A stretch of DNA of 64,000 nucleotides from JAWXBM01 sp964470455 (GCA_964470455.1 CAYYCX010000006.1:29982-93981), one strand, 5' to 3'; positions 42,486 to 52,342 are shown, counted from the first letter of the stretch. Numbers and translations: made by a program. The notes: generated by a model from the letters alone, not told the origin.

Positions 42486-44791
42486 TTTCACCCGTGATCA
42501 CCACCCCCCTGCGCTGGTTGCTCGCCTGGACTTTCATCCTGCTGGTTTTGCTGGCCGGCATGCAGACGCTGGTTTCCGGGCCGGACCCCGATGACCTGGA
42601 CTTCGACACCGCCTCTGCTTACGCCATTGCCGGCAAGCTGATTCCGGACAACCGCCCGCACCCCACCGGGTCGGCGGAAAACAGCCGGGTGAAAGCGCGC
42701 ATCAGCGCCGAACTGCAGGATTACGGCTACCAGGTGATGGAACAGGGCGAAACCTGGTGCACCGACTTCAGCCCGGGCTGCAGCCGCCTGCAGAACCTGT
42801 ATGCCATCAAGTCCGGCAGCCAGCCGGGAGGCGATGCGATATTGCTCACCGCCCACTACGACAGTGTTCCCGGCGCGCCCGGCGCAGGTGATGACATCGC
42901 CGGCGTGGCAGCGATGCTGCAGATCGCGCGCGAACTCAGCCAGGCAGCCACCCTGCGCAATGACATCATCTTCCTGTTCGCCGACGCCGAGGAAACCGGC
43001 CTGCGCGGGGCCATGGCATTTGCCGAAGGCCATCCGCTGATGCAGCGGGTGAAACTGGTGGTCAACCTGGAAGCGCGCGGCGCCAGCGGACCCAGCGCCT
43101 TGTTTGAAACCAGTGCCGGCAACGCCAGGCTGGTACGCGAATTCGCCGCCGTGGCGTCACGCCCGGTAGGCACCTCGCTGATGTACGAGGTGTACCGGAA
43201 CATGCCCAACAACACCGACCTCACCATCTACAAGAAGGCCGGGGCGATGGGCATGAACTTCGCGTTCTCCCGCAGCGCAGCGCTGTATCACTCGGCCCGT
43301 GATGACCTGCAGCACCTCAGCCAGGCCAGCCTCGGCCACCACGGCGACAACATGCTGCAACTGGTGCGGCGCTTCGGTGATCTTGACCTGGCAACGCTGC
43401 AAGCCAACCGCGATGCCACCTACCTGGATGTGGCCGGGCGCTACCTGCTGAGCTGGCCCAATGCCATCAACCTTCCGGCGGCAGTGGCGGTGATCGTGGT
43501 GTTGCTGGTGCTGGGTGTTCGGGCCAAAGCCTGGTCCTTCGCCGCGGCCTGGCGCTCCTGCCTGGCGGTGGTCGTGCTGGTGCTGCTGCATGCCGTGGCT
43601 GGTTGGCTGCTGTCCTTCCCGCTCGGCACCTGGCCGGGCGCCCATACGCTGGACCATCCGTACCCCCTGCCCGGCACGCTGGCGCTGCTGACGTCCAGTG
43701 TGTTCGTCACGCTGCTGGTCGGTCGCTGGCAAGCCCGCCGGGTTGAGGCAGGTTCGCTGCTGCTGGCCTGCTGGCTGTTGCAGGCGGTGCTGTCAGCGGT
43801 GCTTGCCTGGCTGTTGCCCGGCGCTGCCTATTTCCTGTTGCTGCCCGCCGTGGTGTTCACTGCCCTGTGTGTCGTTGAGCACTTCTTTCGCCGCGGGCAG
43901 TTTCCAGCCGTGGCGGCCTGGGCAGGCGCGGTGCTGGCTGCCTGGATGGCGGTGTACCACTTCATCTTCCTCGATGTGCTGAGTTACTTCCATGCGGCTT
44001 ACCTGAAAACCGCGGTACTTGGCCTCGGAGCCATCGCAGCCTTGCCGCTGGCCGCGCGGGCCTGCTTGGCGCGCCCTGCGCGTGGCAGCCTGCTGCTGGC
44101 ACTAGCGGGTGTTGCCGCACTGGCTCTGGTGGGCTATTTCGCTCCGGCCCATACCGCGGATACGCCACGTCCGGTGAATATTGCCTACCAGCAGATTGAG
44201 CACAGTGGCGGAACCGGCCTGCCGGGAATCAGCTTGCCGGAGCGTTCCCACCAGTGGCGCATGTTCACCTTTGGCGCGCCGGACAAGGACTATGCCGCAG
44301 CCGCCGGATTCCCCGAAGACATTTCCAGTTTCAAGCGCTTTGGCCTGCGCGAATCGGCGGCCTACCTGCAACCCGCCACCGACCTGCGCCTGCCCGAGCC
44401 GCGGCTGCGCATCGATTCAGACACGCTGGATGGCGATGTGCGCACCTTGCGCGGAACCCTGCAGGCCGGCCGGTCCGGACCCATCCTGGGGCTGACCATT
44501 GCTCCGGGCACGCCATTGCAGGAACTGAAGGTTCTGGACAAGACGCTGATTACTGCTGGCACGTACCAGGCTGACAAGGGTGCGATCGCCACTTTTGCCG
44601 GACTGGGTTCCAGCCCGATTGCGTTCGAGGTGCGGGTGCAGGTGGGCCAGGAATTTGCGCTGGTCGTAACCGAGCTGTCGGAACTGCCCGACGACCCCAA
44701 AGGCCGGGAGATGGTGGCCCTGCGCCCGGACAATGCCGCTGCGATCCACTTCTCCGACCATGCTGAAGTCCAGCATCACTATCATTTCTGA
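42482..44791 (+). CDS. Membrane M28-family metallopeptidase
   Basis: 769 residues. The M28 domain is at about 60-290: LTAHYDSVPGAPGAGDDIAGVAAML (metal His and Asp), then FLFADAEETGLRGAMAF (Glu-Glu), then FSRSAALYHSARDD (metal His). It is followed by about 10 membrane segments (330-560) and a soluble C-terminal domain. N-terminal helix at 12-30. Resembles vacuolar-like or bacterial membrane M28 peptidases. It probably trims short peptides or amides at the periplasmic face. Confidence 0.85.
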   Translation: MISPVITTPLRWLLAWTFILLVLLAGMQTLVSGPDPDDLDFDTASAYAIAGKLIPDNRPHPTGSAENSRVKARISAELQDYGYQVMEQGETWCTDFSPGCSRLQNLYAIKSGSQPGGDAILLTAHYDSVPGAPGAGDDIAGVAAMLQIARELSQAATLRNDIIFLFADAEETGLRGAMAFAEGHPLMQRVKLVVNLEARGASGPSALFETSAGNARLVREFAAVASRPVGTSLMYEVYRNMPNNTDLTIYKKAGAMGMNFAFSRSAALYHSARDDLQHLSQASLGHHGDNMLQLVRRFGDLDLATLQANRDATYLDVAGRYLLSWPNAINLPAAVAVIVVLLVLGVRAKAWSFAAAWRSCLAVVVLVLLHAVAGWLLSFPLGTWPGAHTLDHPYPLPGTLALLTSSVFVTLLVGRWQARRVEAGSLLLACWLLQAVLSAVLAWLLPGAAYFLLLPAVVFTALCVVEHFFRRGQFPAVAAWAGAVLAAWMAVYHFIFLDVLSYFHAAYLKTAVLGLGAIAALPLAARACLARPARGSLLLALAGVAALALVGYFAPAHTADTPRPVNIAYQQIEHSGGTGLPGISLPERSHQWRMFTFGAPDKDYAAAAGFPEDISSFKRFGLRESAAYLQPATDLRLPEPRLRIDSDTLDGDVRTLRGTLQAGRSGPILGLTIAPGTPLQELKVLDKTLITAGTYQADKGAIATFAGLGSSPIAFEVRVQVGQEFALVVTELSELPDDPKGREMVALRPDNAAAIHFSDHAEVQHHYHF

Positions 44792-44813
44792 ATTCGATAC
44801 CAAGGATCCGCCC

Positions 44814-45926
44814 ATGCCGTTTGATTCCACGCCCTACAAGATTCCCCGGAACCTCGTCTCACGGGCCATCTCGTTCGAGAACCCCACCGGACAGGCCGGT
44901 GCGGGCGCCCGGGAAGCCAGCCCGCTGGGCGTGGGCCGCAAGGGTTCCGCCGTTCGGCACGTGCATGATGGCGAAACCATCACGCTGGCCGATATCGAGG
45001 GTTGCGGCACCATTCGGCATATCTGGCTGACCACCCACAACAAGCCGGTACTGCTGCGCGGCTCGGTGATACGGATTTTCTGGGAGGGCCAGGCCCACCC
45101 CGGCGTGGAGCTGCCGCTCGGCGAGTTCTTTGGTTTCGCCAACGGACAGTGCCGGGCATTTGAATCCGTCTACCACTCGGTCAGCAGCACCAAGGGTATG
45201 AACTGCTGGATTCCCATGCCGTTCCTGCAACGCGCCAGGATTGAGTTCAGCAACCGTTCCGGCCACCGCCTGCCGTTGTTCTACCAGGTGGATTACACGC
45301 TCGGTGATGAACACGCGGCGGATGTGGGCCGCCTGCATGCCTCGTTCCGGCGTGAGAGGCCGACGCAGCTGACGCACGATTTTGAAATCCTGCCGGAGCG
45401 CGAAGGCCGGATCAGCTATTTGGGCACCGTGCTGGGCGTGCGGCCCGAATCGCCGCTGTGGTGGGGCGAAGGCGAGATAAAGACCTTCATCGATGATGAT
45501 GCGGAATTCCCCACCATTGCCGGTACCGGGTCCGAGGATTATGTCGGCCATGCCTTTGGCATCCAGGACGAATCGTTCCTGCACAACGGCTGCAATTTCC
45601 GCGAGAAGCCGGATGATGCCGACACCGGCATGGTGTCGATTTACCGCTGGCACCTGGCCGACCCCATCTACTGCCAGCGCCGCATGCGCATGGTAATCCA
45701 GCAGATCGGCCACCGGCCCACCTACAAAGCGCGCACCATCGACGAATACAAAGCCGAGCTTTATGAGCGTTCGGACGACTGGTCGGCAGCGGCCTTCTGG
45801 TACCAGGCCGCGCCGTCCGCTCCCCTGCCGCTGTTTCCGGATGCAGCCCTCTGCCTGGCGGATGTGCCACAGCCCCCATCACAACTCCCGGCGCAACCAG
45901 AGTTGCCACCAGCACCGGCCTCATGA
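44814..45926 (+). CDS. DUF2961/GH172-family glycoside hydrolase
   Basis: 370 residues from the ATG at 44814. DUF2961 signature: GCGTIRHIWLT, then GEFFGFANGQ, then AGTGSEDYVGHAFG (conserved Glu in the GSEDY motif), then YRWHLADPIYC. GH172 includes alpha-D-fructofuranosidases and D-arabinofuranosidases. No signal peptide, so it acts on an imported substrate. Linked by 4-base overlap to the next gene. The C-terminal tail is Pro-rich and probably disordered. Confidence 0.82.
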   Translation: MPFDSTPYKIPRNLVSRAISFENPTGQAGAGAREASPLGVGRKGSAVRHVHDGETITLADIEGCGTIRHIWLTTHNKPVLLRGSVIRIFWEGQAHPGVELPLGEFFGFANGQCRAFESVYHSVSSTKGMNCWIPMPFLQRARIEFSNRSGHRLPLFYQVDYTLGDEHAADVGRLHASFRRERPTQLTHDFEILPEREGRISYLGTVLGVRPESPLWWGEGEIKTFIDDDAEFPTIAGTGSEDYVGHAFGIQDESFLHNGCNFREKPDDADTGMVSIYRWHLADPIYCQRRMRMVIQQIGHRPTYKARTIDEYKAELYERSDDWSAAAFWYQAAPSAPLPLFPDAALCLADVPQPPSQLPAQPELPPAPAS

Positions 45927-46870
45927 GAGAGGATTCAAAGGCGGCCTATCTTTCGGGCCTGTCGTCCGTAGCTCGCGCCACCATGGAAGCCGCGCTGCAG
46001 AACCCGGCACCGGCGGCAGCGGCCGCGCCTGAAGATGTGAGCGCCTGGCAGGAAATCCAGGCCGATATCGAACGCCGTGCGCAGGCTGCCTGCGACCGGG
46101 CCCGGGAACTGTGTGTGCCCGGGCTGGAGGCCCGGCGGTTTGGTGGCATGGAGGCCACCCTGATTGTCCCCCGGTCCGTGGAGGCCGAACAGCCCATCGT
46201 GATCTTCCTGCACGGTGGCGCCTACGTCGGCTTTTCCGCCCGCGTTTCGCTGTTCGCCAGCATACCGCTGGCCGACACGCTGGGCCGCAGGCTGGTTGCG
46301 CTGGATTATCCGCTGGCGCCCGCGTCGCGATTTGAGGCCACCGTCGCGGCAACCGCCGCTGCCATTTCCGACGTCATCGAGGCATTGGGCGACTGCTGCA
46401 TCGTCGGCGATTCCGCCGGCGGCGGGCTGGCGCTGGCCGCCACCAACCAGCTGCTGGCCAGGGATTTGCCGGTGCCAAGAGCCCTGGCGCTGATTTCGCC
46501 CTGGACCGACCTTTCCTGCAGCGGTGACAGCCATATCACCCTGCGCGAGCACGATCCGCTGCTGGATGCCGAACACCTGGCCATCTGTGCCAAAACGTAC
46601 GCCGGTGAAGCATTGCAGCATCCCCTGGCTTCGCCGCTGTTTGCCGCATTCACCCCGGACTTTCCACCCACGCTGATTCTGTGCGGCTCGAGGGAAATCC
46701 TGCTGTCCGATTCGCTGAGGCTGCACCAGCGCCTGCTGGCCGCCGGTGCCGAGGCAGAGCTCCATGTTTTCGACGGCCTGCACCACTCCTTTCCCACCGT
46801 GACGCCCAACACGCCTGAGGCCGTGACAGCCCGCCAGCGAATCAAAAGTTACCTGGAGCGTTACCTGTGA
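45923..46870 (+). CDS. Alpha/beta hydrolase, hormone-sensitive-lipase family
   Basis: 315 residues. HGGAYVGFSAR (oxyanion-hole HGG), nucleophile GDSAGGG, then LILCGSREILLSDS (Asp) and FDGLHHSF (His). This is the HSL/family IV esterase layout. Cytoplasmic. Overlaps both neighbours by 4 bases. Likely removes an acyl or ester group from the transported compound. Confidence 0.88.
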   Translation: MREDSKAAYLSGLSSVARATMEAALQNPAPAAAAAPEDVSAWQEIQADIERRAQAACDRARELCVPGLEARRFGGMEATLIVPRSVEAEQPIVIFLHGGAYVGFSARVSLFASIPLADTLGRRLVALDYPLAPASRFEATVAATAAAISDVIEALGDCCIVGDSAGGGLALAATNQLLARDLPVPRALALISPWTDLSCSGDSHITLREHDPLLDAEHLAICAKTYAGEALQHPLASPLFAAFTPDFPPTLILCGSREILLSDSLRLHQRLLAAGAEAELHVFDGLHHSFPTVTPNTPEAVTARQRIKSYLERYL

Positions 46871-48423
46871 ACCATCGCCGCACTGCCGCTTTGCTGGCCG
46901 GTTTGATACTGGCCTGCCCACATTCGCTGTTGGCCGTCGAGCCCGCAACCTCAAGCCCTGCGTCCAGCTTTGAAGCCATTACACCCTGCCCCTTCGAGGC
47001 CGCGGCCGAGGTTCCGCCAGAACGGCTGATGTGTGGATACTTGCGGGTACCGGAAAACCGCAATCGTGCCTCGAGCGACCTGCTTAAGCTGCCGGTGGCG
47101 GTGATCCGCACCACCAGCCAGAACCCAAAGCCCGACCCGGTGATCTTCCTGGCGGGCGGCCCGGGTGCTTCGCCCACCTCCAGCGCGCACAGCTTCAAGC
47201 TCTTCGCCGGGCATGCGCTCGGCAAGGACCGCGACATCATCCTGTTCACCCAGCGCGGCGCCCTGATGACCGAGCCTTCTTTGCGCTGCGATGAGCTGCG
47301 CGATGCCCGCGCCAGCATCTACGCCAGGGACCAGACGCTGGCGGAAAGGGATGCGGAAATCGCCCGGGCTGCCACGGCCTGCCTGCGCTCCCTGCGCGAC
47401 CAGGGCCGCGACCTCGCTGGCTATTCCGCCGTCGAAAATGCTCATGACCTGCGCGATTTGCGCCTGGCCCTCGGGCTGCAACACTGGAACCTGCTGGCGG
47501 TGTCCTACGGCACGCTGATGTCGCTGGAAGCGGCCCGGATCGATCCTGAAGGCATCCGCAGCATGGTGCTGGATTCCCTGGTCTCGCTGCAAAGCGACCT
47601 GTTCATGTCCGAAGCCAACCGCAACTTTGCCTATGGCCTGGGGCGGGTGCTGCAAAGCTGCGCGGATGACGCGGATTGCCAGCGGCAGTTTCCCGGCTTG
47701 CGAGGAAAACTCGACCCGTTGCTGGAACGGCTGAAGCTGCAACCGCTTACCGTGAATGTGGCCGCGGGTGGCGAAAGCCGCCAGGACATCATCGTCAACT
47801 GGCACGATTTTCTCGGCCTGGTGCACTGGATGCTGTACAACGCCAAAACGGTGCCGCTGGTTCCGCTGCTGATCGATGAAACCTGGAATGGCCGGCTGGA
47901 GTTGCTGACCCTGCTGGCGGAGCGGGTTTTCCCGGCACCCGCCAATGCCGGAGACAGCGCCGCCGGCGCATTCTTTGCGATTGTCTGCCAGGACCAATAC
48001 ACGCGTCGCACACTTGGCCGCAACCCTTTACCCCGTGCTGAAGCCGCGTACAGCGGATTTGCCATCACCAGCTTCATGGAAGCCGTCTGTTCTGATCCGG
48101 ACTTCAATTACGGCGAAACTCCCGAACGCCCCCTGTTCCGTTCCAGCATACCCACGTTGCTGCTGTCGGGTTACTTCGACCCGATGACGCCTGATATCTA
48201 CGCCGAACAGGCCGCCAGCCTGCTTGATGATGCAAACCTGCTGCGCATACCCGACTACGGCCATTCAACCCTGAGTGGCTACACCGCCTGCCAGACGGAG
48301 GCGGCGGCCGCCTTCCTGGATGACCTGCAGCCGCGAGCGGATCGTCCCTGCCTGGCGGACCTGCCCGGAATCGAGTTTGTGTTGACGACGGAACAGGCGC
48401 GGCAGCAGTTCGGCGTGCCTTAG
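46867..48423 (+). CDS. Exported alpha/beta hydrolase, tripeptidyl/proline-peptidase-like (S33)
   Basis: 518 residues from a GTG, signal peptide to about LLAVEP. Pattern LAGGPGASPTSS (oxyanion hole), nucleophile LAVSYGTLMSLEAARI (AVSYG instead of GxSYG), then PTLLLSGYFDPMTPD (Asp) and IPDYGHST (His). C-terminal TAP-like domain. These enzymes cleave prolyl or tripeptide substrates. Last gene of the operon. Exported, so it may act on the compound before uptake. Confidence 0.85.
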   Translation: MNHRRTAALLAGLILACPHSLLAVEPATSSPASSFEAITPCPFEAAAEVPPERLMCGYLRVPENRNRASSDLLKLPVAVIRTTSQNPKPDPVIFLAGGPGASPTSSAHSFKLFAGHALGKDRDIILFTQRGALMTEPSLRCDELRDARASIYARDQTLAERDAEIARAATACLRSLRDQGRDLAGYSAVENAHDLRDLRLALGLQHWNLLAVSYGTLMSLEAARIDPEGIRSMVLDSLVSLQSDLFMSEANRNFAYGLGRVLQSCADDADCQRQFPGLRGKLDPLLERLKLQPLTVNVAAGGESRQDIIVNWHDFLGLVHWMLYNAKTVPLVPLLIDETWNGRLELLTLLAERVFPAPANAGDSAAGAFFAIVCQDQYTRRTLGRNPLPRAEAAYSGFAITSFMEAVCSDPDFNYGETPERPLFRSSIPTLLLSGYFDPMTPDIYAEQAASLLDDANLLRIPDYGHSTLSGYTACQTEAAAAFLDDLQPRADRPCLADLPGIEFVLTTEQARQQFGVP

Positions 48424-48518
48424 CGAAAGTTCTTCAGGAGTCCGGGCGCCCGGCCGGCGACCATTCCCTCAGCCTGCCAGGCAATCTTCAGGTACCGGCG
48501 GGCCCTGCCGCGGGAAGG

Positions 48519-49004
48519 TCAGAAAGACACACACACCGGGGATTGCACGCGCAACACCGCTTCCTGCTGGAACTGCGATTTATAGGATTCCATGATTTCG
48601 ATCACCGCCGCATTGCGCTCCGCCTCGCCGGCATGCAACAGGCTGAGCACATAGGAGCCTTCCTGGATGATCTCCCCCGTGTTCATGCGCCACTGACCAT
48701 AGGCGGGCCAGGCCGTCAGCCCCTGCGGAAAGCGCGGCGTAACCACCGTTTCCACGAAACCCTGCCAGTCTTCATCACTGACTTCGCCATCGGGCGTGTC
48801 GGTGCCGAAGTAGAGCATCTCATTGATGAACTGCTGCTGCCCGGCCGCGCAGCGCTGCGCCATCGGGGCGGCGCACGCAGCCAGCCCCAGCACCGGCAAC
48901 ACCAGCGCGAGGATCAGAGGAATATGGGGTTTGCCTTTCCGGGGATTGATAGCTGTTACTCCACACCGATGGCTTTCATGGTAGATGGGCTGCGGTTGCG
49001 ACAC
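48519..49004 (-). CDS. DUF3574 lipoprotein
   Basis: 161 residues. An N-terminal hydrophobic stretch ends in LAACAAP (lipobox). The DUF3574 domain contains LYFGTDTPDGEVSDEDWQGFVE and TPRFPQGLTAWPAYGQWR. Function not known. The N-terminus before the hydrophobic segment is long (about 27 residues); a start nearer IPLILALVLP is possible. Convergent with the operon at 48423. Confidence 0.8.
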   Translation of the reverse strand: MSQPQPIYHESHRCGVTAINPRKGKPHIPLILALVLPVLGLAACAAPMAQRCAAGQQQFINEMLYFGTDTPDGEVSDEDWQGFVETVVTPRFPQGLTAWPAYGQWRMNTGEIIQEGSYVLSLLHAGEAERNAAVIEIMESYKSQFQQEAVLRVQSPVCVSF

Positions 49005-49143
49005 AGGGGTTCAGAACCTAGCTTGTCGCTTATCTTACACGCCACAGCGGGCAATGGCTGGCGAGGCGCGGCGGCATCGGGCAACATGGTGGCCCACACG
49101 TGCTGATTCCCGGTGCAAGTATCCACCCAAGGAGATCCTCGAT

Positions 49144-50508
49144 ATGCGCCCGCTACTGTTTACACTCCTCTGCGCCATAGCATCCACGGTTTTCAGCCTG
49201 GCGGTATTCGCTGAAGCACCTGAACCGGTGGCTTTTGAAAAAGTAACCGTCATTCCCATGGACTCCGGGCGCAGCCTGGCAGGGCAAACCGTGGTGGTGG
49301 AAAACGGCCGCATCACCTCGATAGGGCCGTTCGGGGAAGTGGCGGTTCCCGCCGGGGCCACGCGGGTGGACGGAAGCGGCAAGTACCTGCTGCCCGGCCT
49401 CACCGAAACCCATGGCCACCTGCCATCGGGCAGCGCCGCGCCAGAGATGGTGGACCGGGTGTTGCAGCTTTATGTGCTCAATGGCGTGACCACCGTGCGC
49501 GGCATGCTCGGCCATCCCGCCCAGCTCGAATGGCGGCAACAGGCGGCAGGCTGGCAGCGGTTGTCACCGCGGCTGGTGCTGGCCGGACCTTCGATCAACG
49601 GCAACAGCGCTCCCACGCCGGAAGTCGCGGTACAGATGGTGGAAGACCAGCAAGCCGCCGGCTATGACCTGCTGAAGATACACCCCGGTGTTTCGCTGGC
49701 CACTTTCAACGCCATGGCCGAGGCCGCGCACCGCGCGAACATGCCCTTCGCCGGGCATGTGCCGCTGGATGTGGGCGTGCAGCGCGCCATCGAGGCGGGC
49801 TACGCCAGCATCGATCACCTCGATGGCTACCTGGAAGCGCTGATCGCCGATGGCGCCCCGGTCACTTCGGCCGACACCGGCTTTTTCGGGCTGGGGCTGG
49901 TGGATCATATCGACAATGACAAGCTGGCTCCGCTGGTGCGAGCCACCCGCGAGGCCGGCGTTTACGTGAATGCCACCGAAACGCTGATGCAAACCCTGGC
50001 TGGCGATGGCCAGCCCGCGCAAATGCTGGCCGATGCCTCCATGGCGTGGTGGCCCGAGGACGAAGTGGAGCGCTGGGCCGGCTCCGTCACCAGCCTGCAG
50101 GAAACCCCGGGCGTGACCGCCGACCAGCGCGCCCGTTTTCTCGAACTGCGCTTCTGGCTGATCCGCTCGCTGCATGAAGGCGGCGTGGGCCTGCTGCTCG
50201 GCTCAGATGCGCCGCAGATCGGCAACGTGCCGGGATTCTCATCCTTGCGCGAACTCGAATTGATGGTTGAAGCGGGATTGTCGAATTTTGAAGCGCTGGC
50301 CACCGGCACGCGCAATGTCGGCCAGTACCTCGGCGAACCGGATTTCGGCACCATTGCCGTTGGCCACCGCGCTGACCTGCTGCTGCTCGATGCCGACCCG
50401 CTGGAGGATGTCAGCAACGTTCGCCGCCAGGCCGGAGTGATGGTGAATGGACGATGGCTGCCTGGAACCGAAATCGACCAGCGGCTGGCGGAACTGAAGC
50501 TGCGTTGA
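49144..50508 (+). CDS. Exported amidohydrolase (imidazolonepropionase-like)
   Basis: 454 residues from the ATG at 49144 with AAGGAGATCC upstream; signal peptide to about VFAEAPE. Metal centre: THGHLPSG (HxH), LLKIHP (bridging Lys), FAGHVP, IDHLDG, GSDAPQ. The family hydrolyses cyclic amides, dipeptides or related rings. C-terminal FGTIAVGHRADLLLLDADPL is typical. A paralogue with a lipoprotein signal is at 61701-62930. Confidence 0.88.
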   Translation: MRPLLFTLLCAIASTVFSLAVFAEAPEPVAFEKVTVIPMDSGRSLAGQTVVVENGRITSIGPFGEVAVPAGATRVDGSGKYLLPGLTETHGHLPSGSAAPEMVDRVLQLYVLNGVTTVRGMLGHPAQLEWRQQAAGWQRLSPRLVLAGPSINGNSAPTPEVAVQMVEDQQAAGYDLLKIHPGVSLATFNAMAEAAHRANMPFAGHVPLDVGVQRAIEAGYASIDHLDGYLEALIADGAPVTSADTGFFGLGLVDHIDNDKLAPLVRATREAGVYVNATETLMQTLAGDGQPAQMLADASMAWWPEDEVERWAGSVTSLQETPGVTADQRARFLELRFWLIRSLHEGGVGLLLGSDAPQIGNVPGFSSLRELELMVEAGLSNFEALATGTRNVGQYLGEPDFGTIAVGHRADLLLLDADPLEDVSNVRRQAGVMVNGRWLPGTEIDQRLAELKLR

Positions 50509-50589
50509 TGCAATCAGGCGGACCCTGGAACGGCTCCCCACAGGATTTTCACCCGCCTGGCTGGCGGGATCAGCGGGCACTCCAGGCCT

Positions 50590-51756
50590 TCAGAGCCCGA
50601 GGAATCGTTCAAGCCGCGCGTGCTCGCCCTCCAGCGCGGACCTGAATGCCGCATCGCGCGGTGCGCTTCCGGCTACATAACCCGGTTCCAGCTGCAGCCG
50701 CCCCTCACGCACCGTGGCATTGGCCCAGCCAAGCACCTGGCCGCGCCACAGCATCGGCAGTGCGTAATAACCGCGCACCCGCTTCGCCGCCGGGGTGTAG
50801 GCCTCGAAGCGGTAGGCCCAGCCCCAGAAACACTCAAAGCGCTCGCGGTCCCAGACGATGGGGTCGAATGGCGCCAACAACCGCAGTTCGTCATCCAGCA
50901 CATTGTCCAGCACGTCATCGCGCGCAAAGCGGCGGCCGGCGGGATTTTCGTCAGCCGGCCAGTACCAACGGATGCCATCCAGCTCAACCCCGGCAAACCG
51001 GGCTTTGGCCCTTGCCAGCGCCGCACGCCGATGCGCGTGCCATTGCGGAACGGCAACCATGCCCAGCCACATGATGAAGCGGCTGAGGGTTCTCTCCGGC
51101 AACGGCGCGTACTTGGCCACAACCACATCGATCAGGCCATCAAAGGCGGCTTCCGGATCGACGTCATCCCGGTCATGGGCAGGTCGCGGAGCATACAGCC
51201 GGGTGCCGCTTTCACGCCGCACCACGCGCAGCAGGCCGCGATAGTGCATGCCATCCAGCAGTTGGGTACTCACCCGGCTTTTGCCGCCAAACCAGTTGGT
51301 GGCGGTGCCATGCGAAAACTCGGCGTCAACATCGCGCGGATGCACCACACCCTGGCGTTGCACAAATTCCAGCACGGCTTCCGCCTGCTTCCAGCGTGAG
51401 CGCGGCCATGGGGTACGCTCCTTGCGGGGGTGCATGAGTTGCTGCGTGGCACGCGGCAGAACACCGTAGTTGACGAAGAAATCCTCCTCAACCGCCAGGC
51501 GCGGATAACGCGCTTCCAGCTCACCCGCGCGGTAGTCCTTGACGCGGTGACGCAGCGTCAGGTCTTGCGCCCTTGCCGGAGCGCGGATCGGGTCCATCTG
51601 CACAAAGCCCAGTTTGCTGATGGCGCGCGACAGGGTGGTCGGCTTGAACAGGCTGCGCGTAATGGCGTAGCGACGCAGTTGGTCGAGGTTGGGTTTAGAC
51701 GGACTGCGTTTTACCTGCCTCGACATGGCCGGGCTGGGTTTGGCAGGCATGGTCAA
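50590..51756 (-). CDS. YcaQ/AlkX-like winged-helix DNA glycosylase
   Basis: 388 residues. HTH_42 (YcaQ) features: FVQMDPIRAPARAQDLTLRHR with the QxD motif used for catalysis in YcaQ, then LAPFDPIVWDRERFECFWGWAYRFEAYTPAAKRVRGYYALP. YcaQ/AlkX removes alkylated bases and unhooks interstrand crosslinks. Its start overlaps the stop of the upstream gene (ATGA), so both form a two-gene repair-type operon. Confidence 0.85.
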   Translation of the reverse strand: MTMPAKPSPAMSRQVKRSPSKPNLDQLRRYAITRSLFKPTTLSRAISKLGFVQMDPIRAPARAQDLTLRHRVKDYRAGELEARYPRLAVEEDFFVNYGVLPRATQQLMHPRKERTPWPRSRWKQAEAVLEFVQRQGVVHPRDVDAEFSHGTATNWFGGKSRVSTQLLDGMHYRGLLRVVRRESGTRLYAPRPAHDRDDVDPEAAFDGLIDVVVAKYAPLPERTLSRFIMWLGMVAVPQWHAHRRAALARAKARFAGVELDGIRWYWPADENPAGRRFARDDVLDNVLDDELRLLAPFDPIVWDRERFECFWGWAYRFEAYTPAAKRVRGYYALPMLWRGQVLGWANATVREGRLQLEPGYVAGSAPRDAAFRSALEGEHARLERFLGL

Positions 51757-52259
51757 CCGGCCTCCTGGCGACCCGCCGCTGCCGCGCCAGCCAGCGGTTC
51801 AACCCAGGCCGGTACGCGCCGGCGTGTCCACTTCGCGAATTTGAGTTTTTCGCCCACGTAGAACCGCCGGTAGGCGGCGACCGCATCACCAGGCATCTTG
51901 TATTCATCCGGCATGGCTTGTGCGAACTGCGTCAGGCCGATGGATTCAAATCGAGCAGCCGCGATTTCCTCGATCACCGCAACAGACTTGTGATCGCTGT
52001 CCTTGTGATAGCGATAGCGGTATTCCGTATTCAGGGCCAGGGCCAGCTTGCGCAACCAGTTGAAATTGTCGTACGACTCGCCCACCCACCGCGTGCACGG
52101 ATGGTTCATGTGGGTAGAGCGATAGGGGGTCGTGATGCCCTTCTTGTTCAGCGCCGTGCACAGCAGCTGGGCACTTTCGAGGATCATCTTTGATACATGC
52201 TGGTCGCAGTGGAAGCGCGCGCAGGTTTTGATATCAAGGTCGAGTACGAAAATATTCAC
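51753..52259 (-). CDS. Conserved protein resembling phage-encoded proteins, unknown function
   Basis: 168 residues. The pattern MNIFVLDLDIKTCARFHCDQHVSKMILESAQLL, followed by HMNHPCTRWVGES and PDEYKMPGDAVAAYRRFYVGEKLKFAKWT, is shared with a small conserved family common in phages; I have seen such proteins listed as DNA glycosylases but cannot confirm this. Conserved His, Cys and Asp residues hint at catalysis or metal binding. Upstream member of the operon with the YcaQ-like gene. Confidence 0.55.
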   Translation of the reverse strand: MNIFVLDLDIKTCARFHCDQHVSKMILESAQLLCTALNKKGITTPYRSTHMNHPCTRWVGESYDNFNWLRKLALALNTEYRYRYHKDSDHKSVAVIEEIAAARFESIGLTQFAQAMPDEYKMPGDAVAAYRRFYVGEKLKFAKWTRRRVPAWVEPLAGAAAAGRQEAG

Positions 52260-52311
52260 AGGCGTGGCCCTTTAGCGCGCTCACCGGTTCGACAGGGTGG
52301 CTGAACAATAA

Positions 52312-52342
52312 AAAAGCCGGCCCGGAAAACCCCGGCCGGCTT
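52312..52342 (-). terminator. Rho-independent terminator of the gene at 52442
   Basis: On the minus strand AAGCCGGCC and GGCCGGCTT form a GC-rich stem around a 12-base stretch, followed by a run of T (52315-52309). It lies 100 bases past the stop of the minus-strand gene ending at 52442. Confidence 0.85.
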
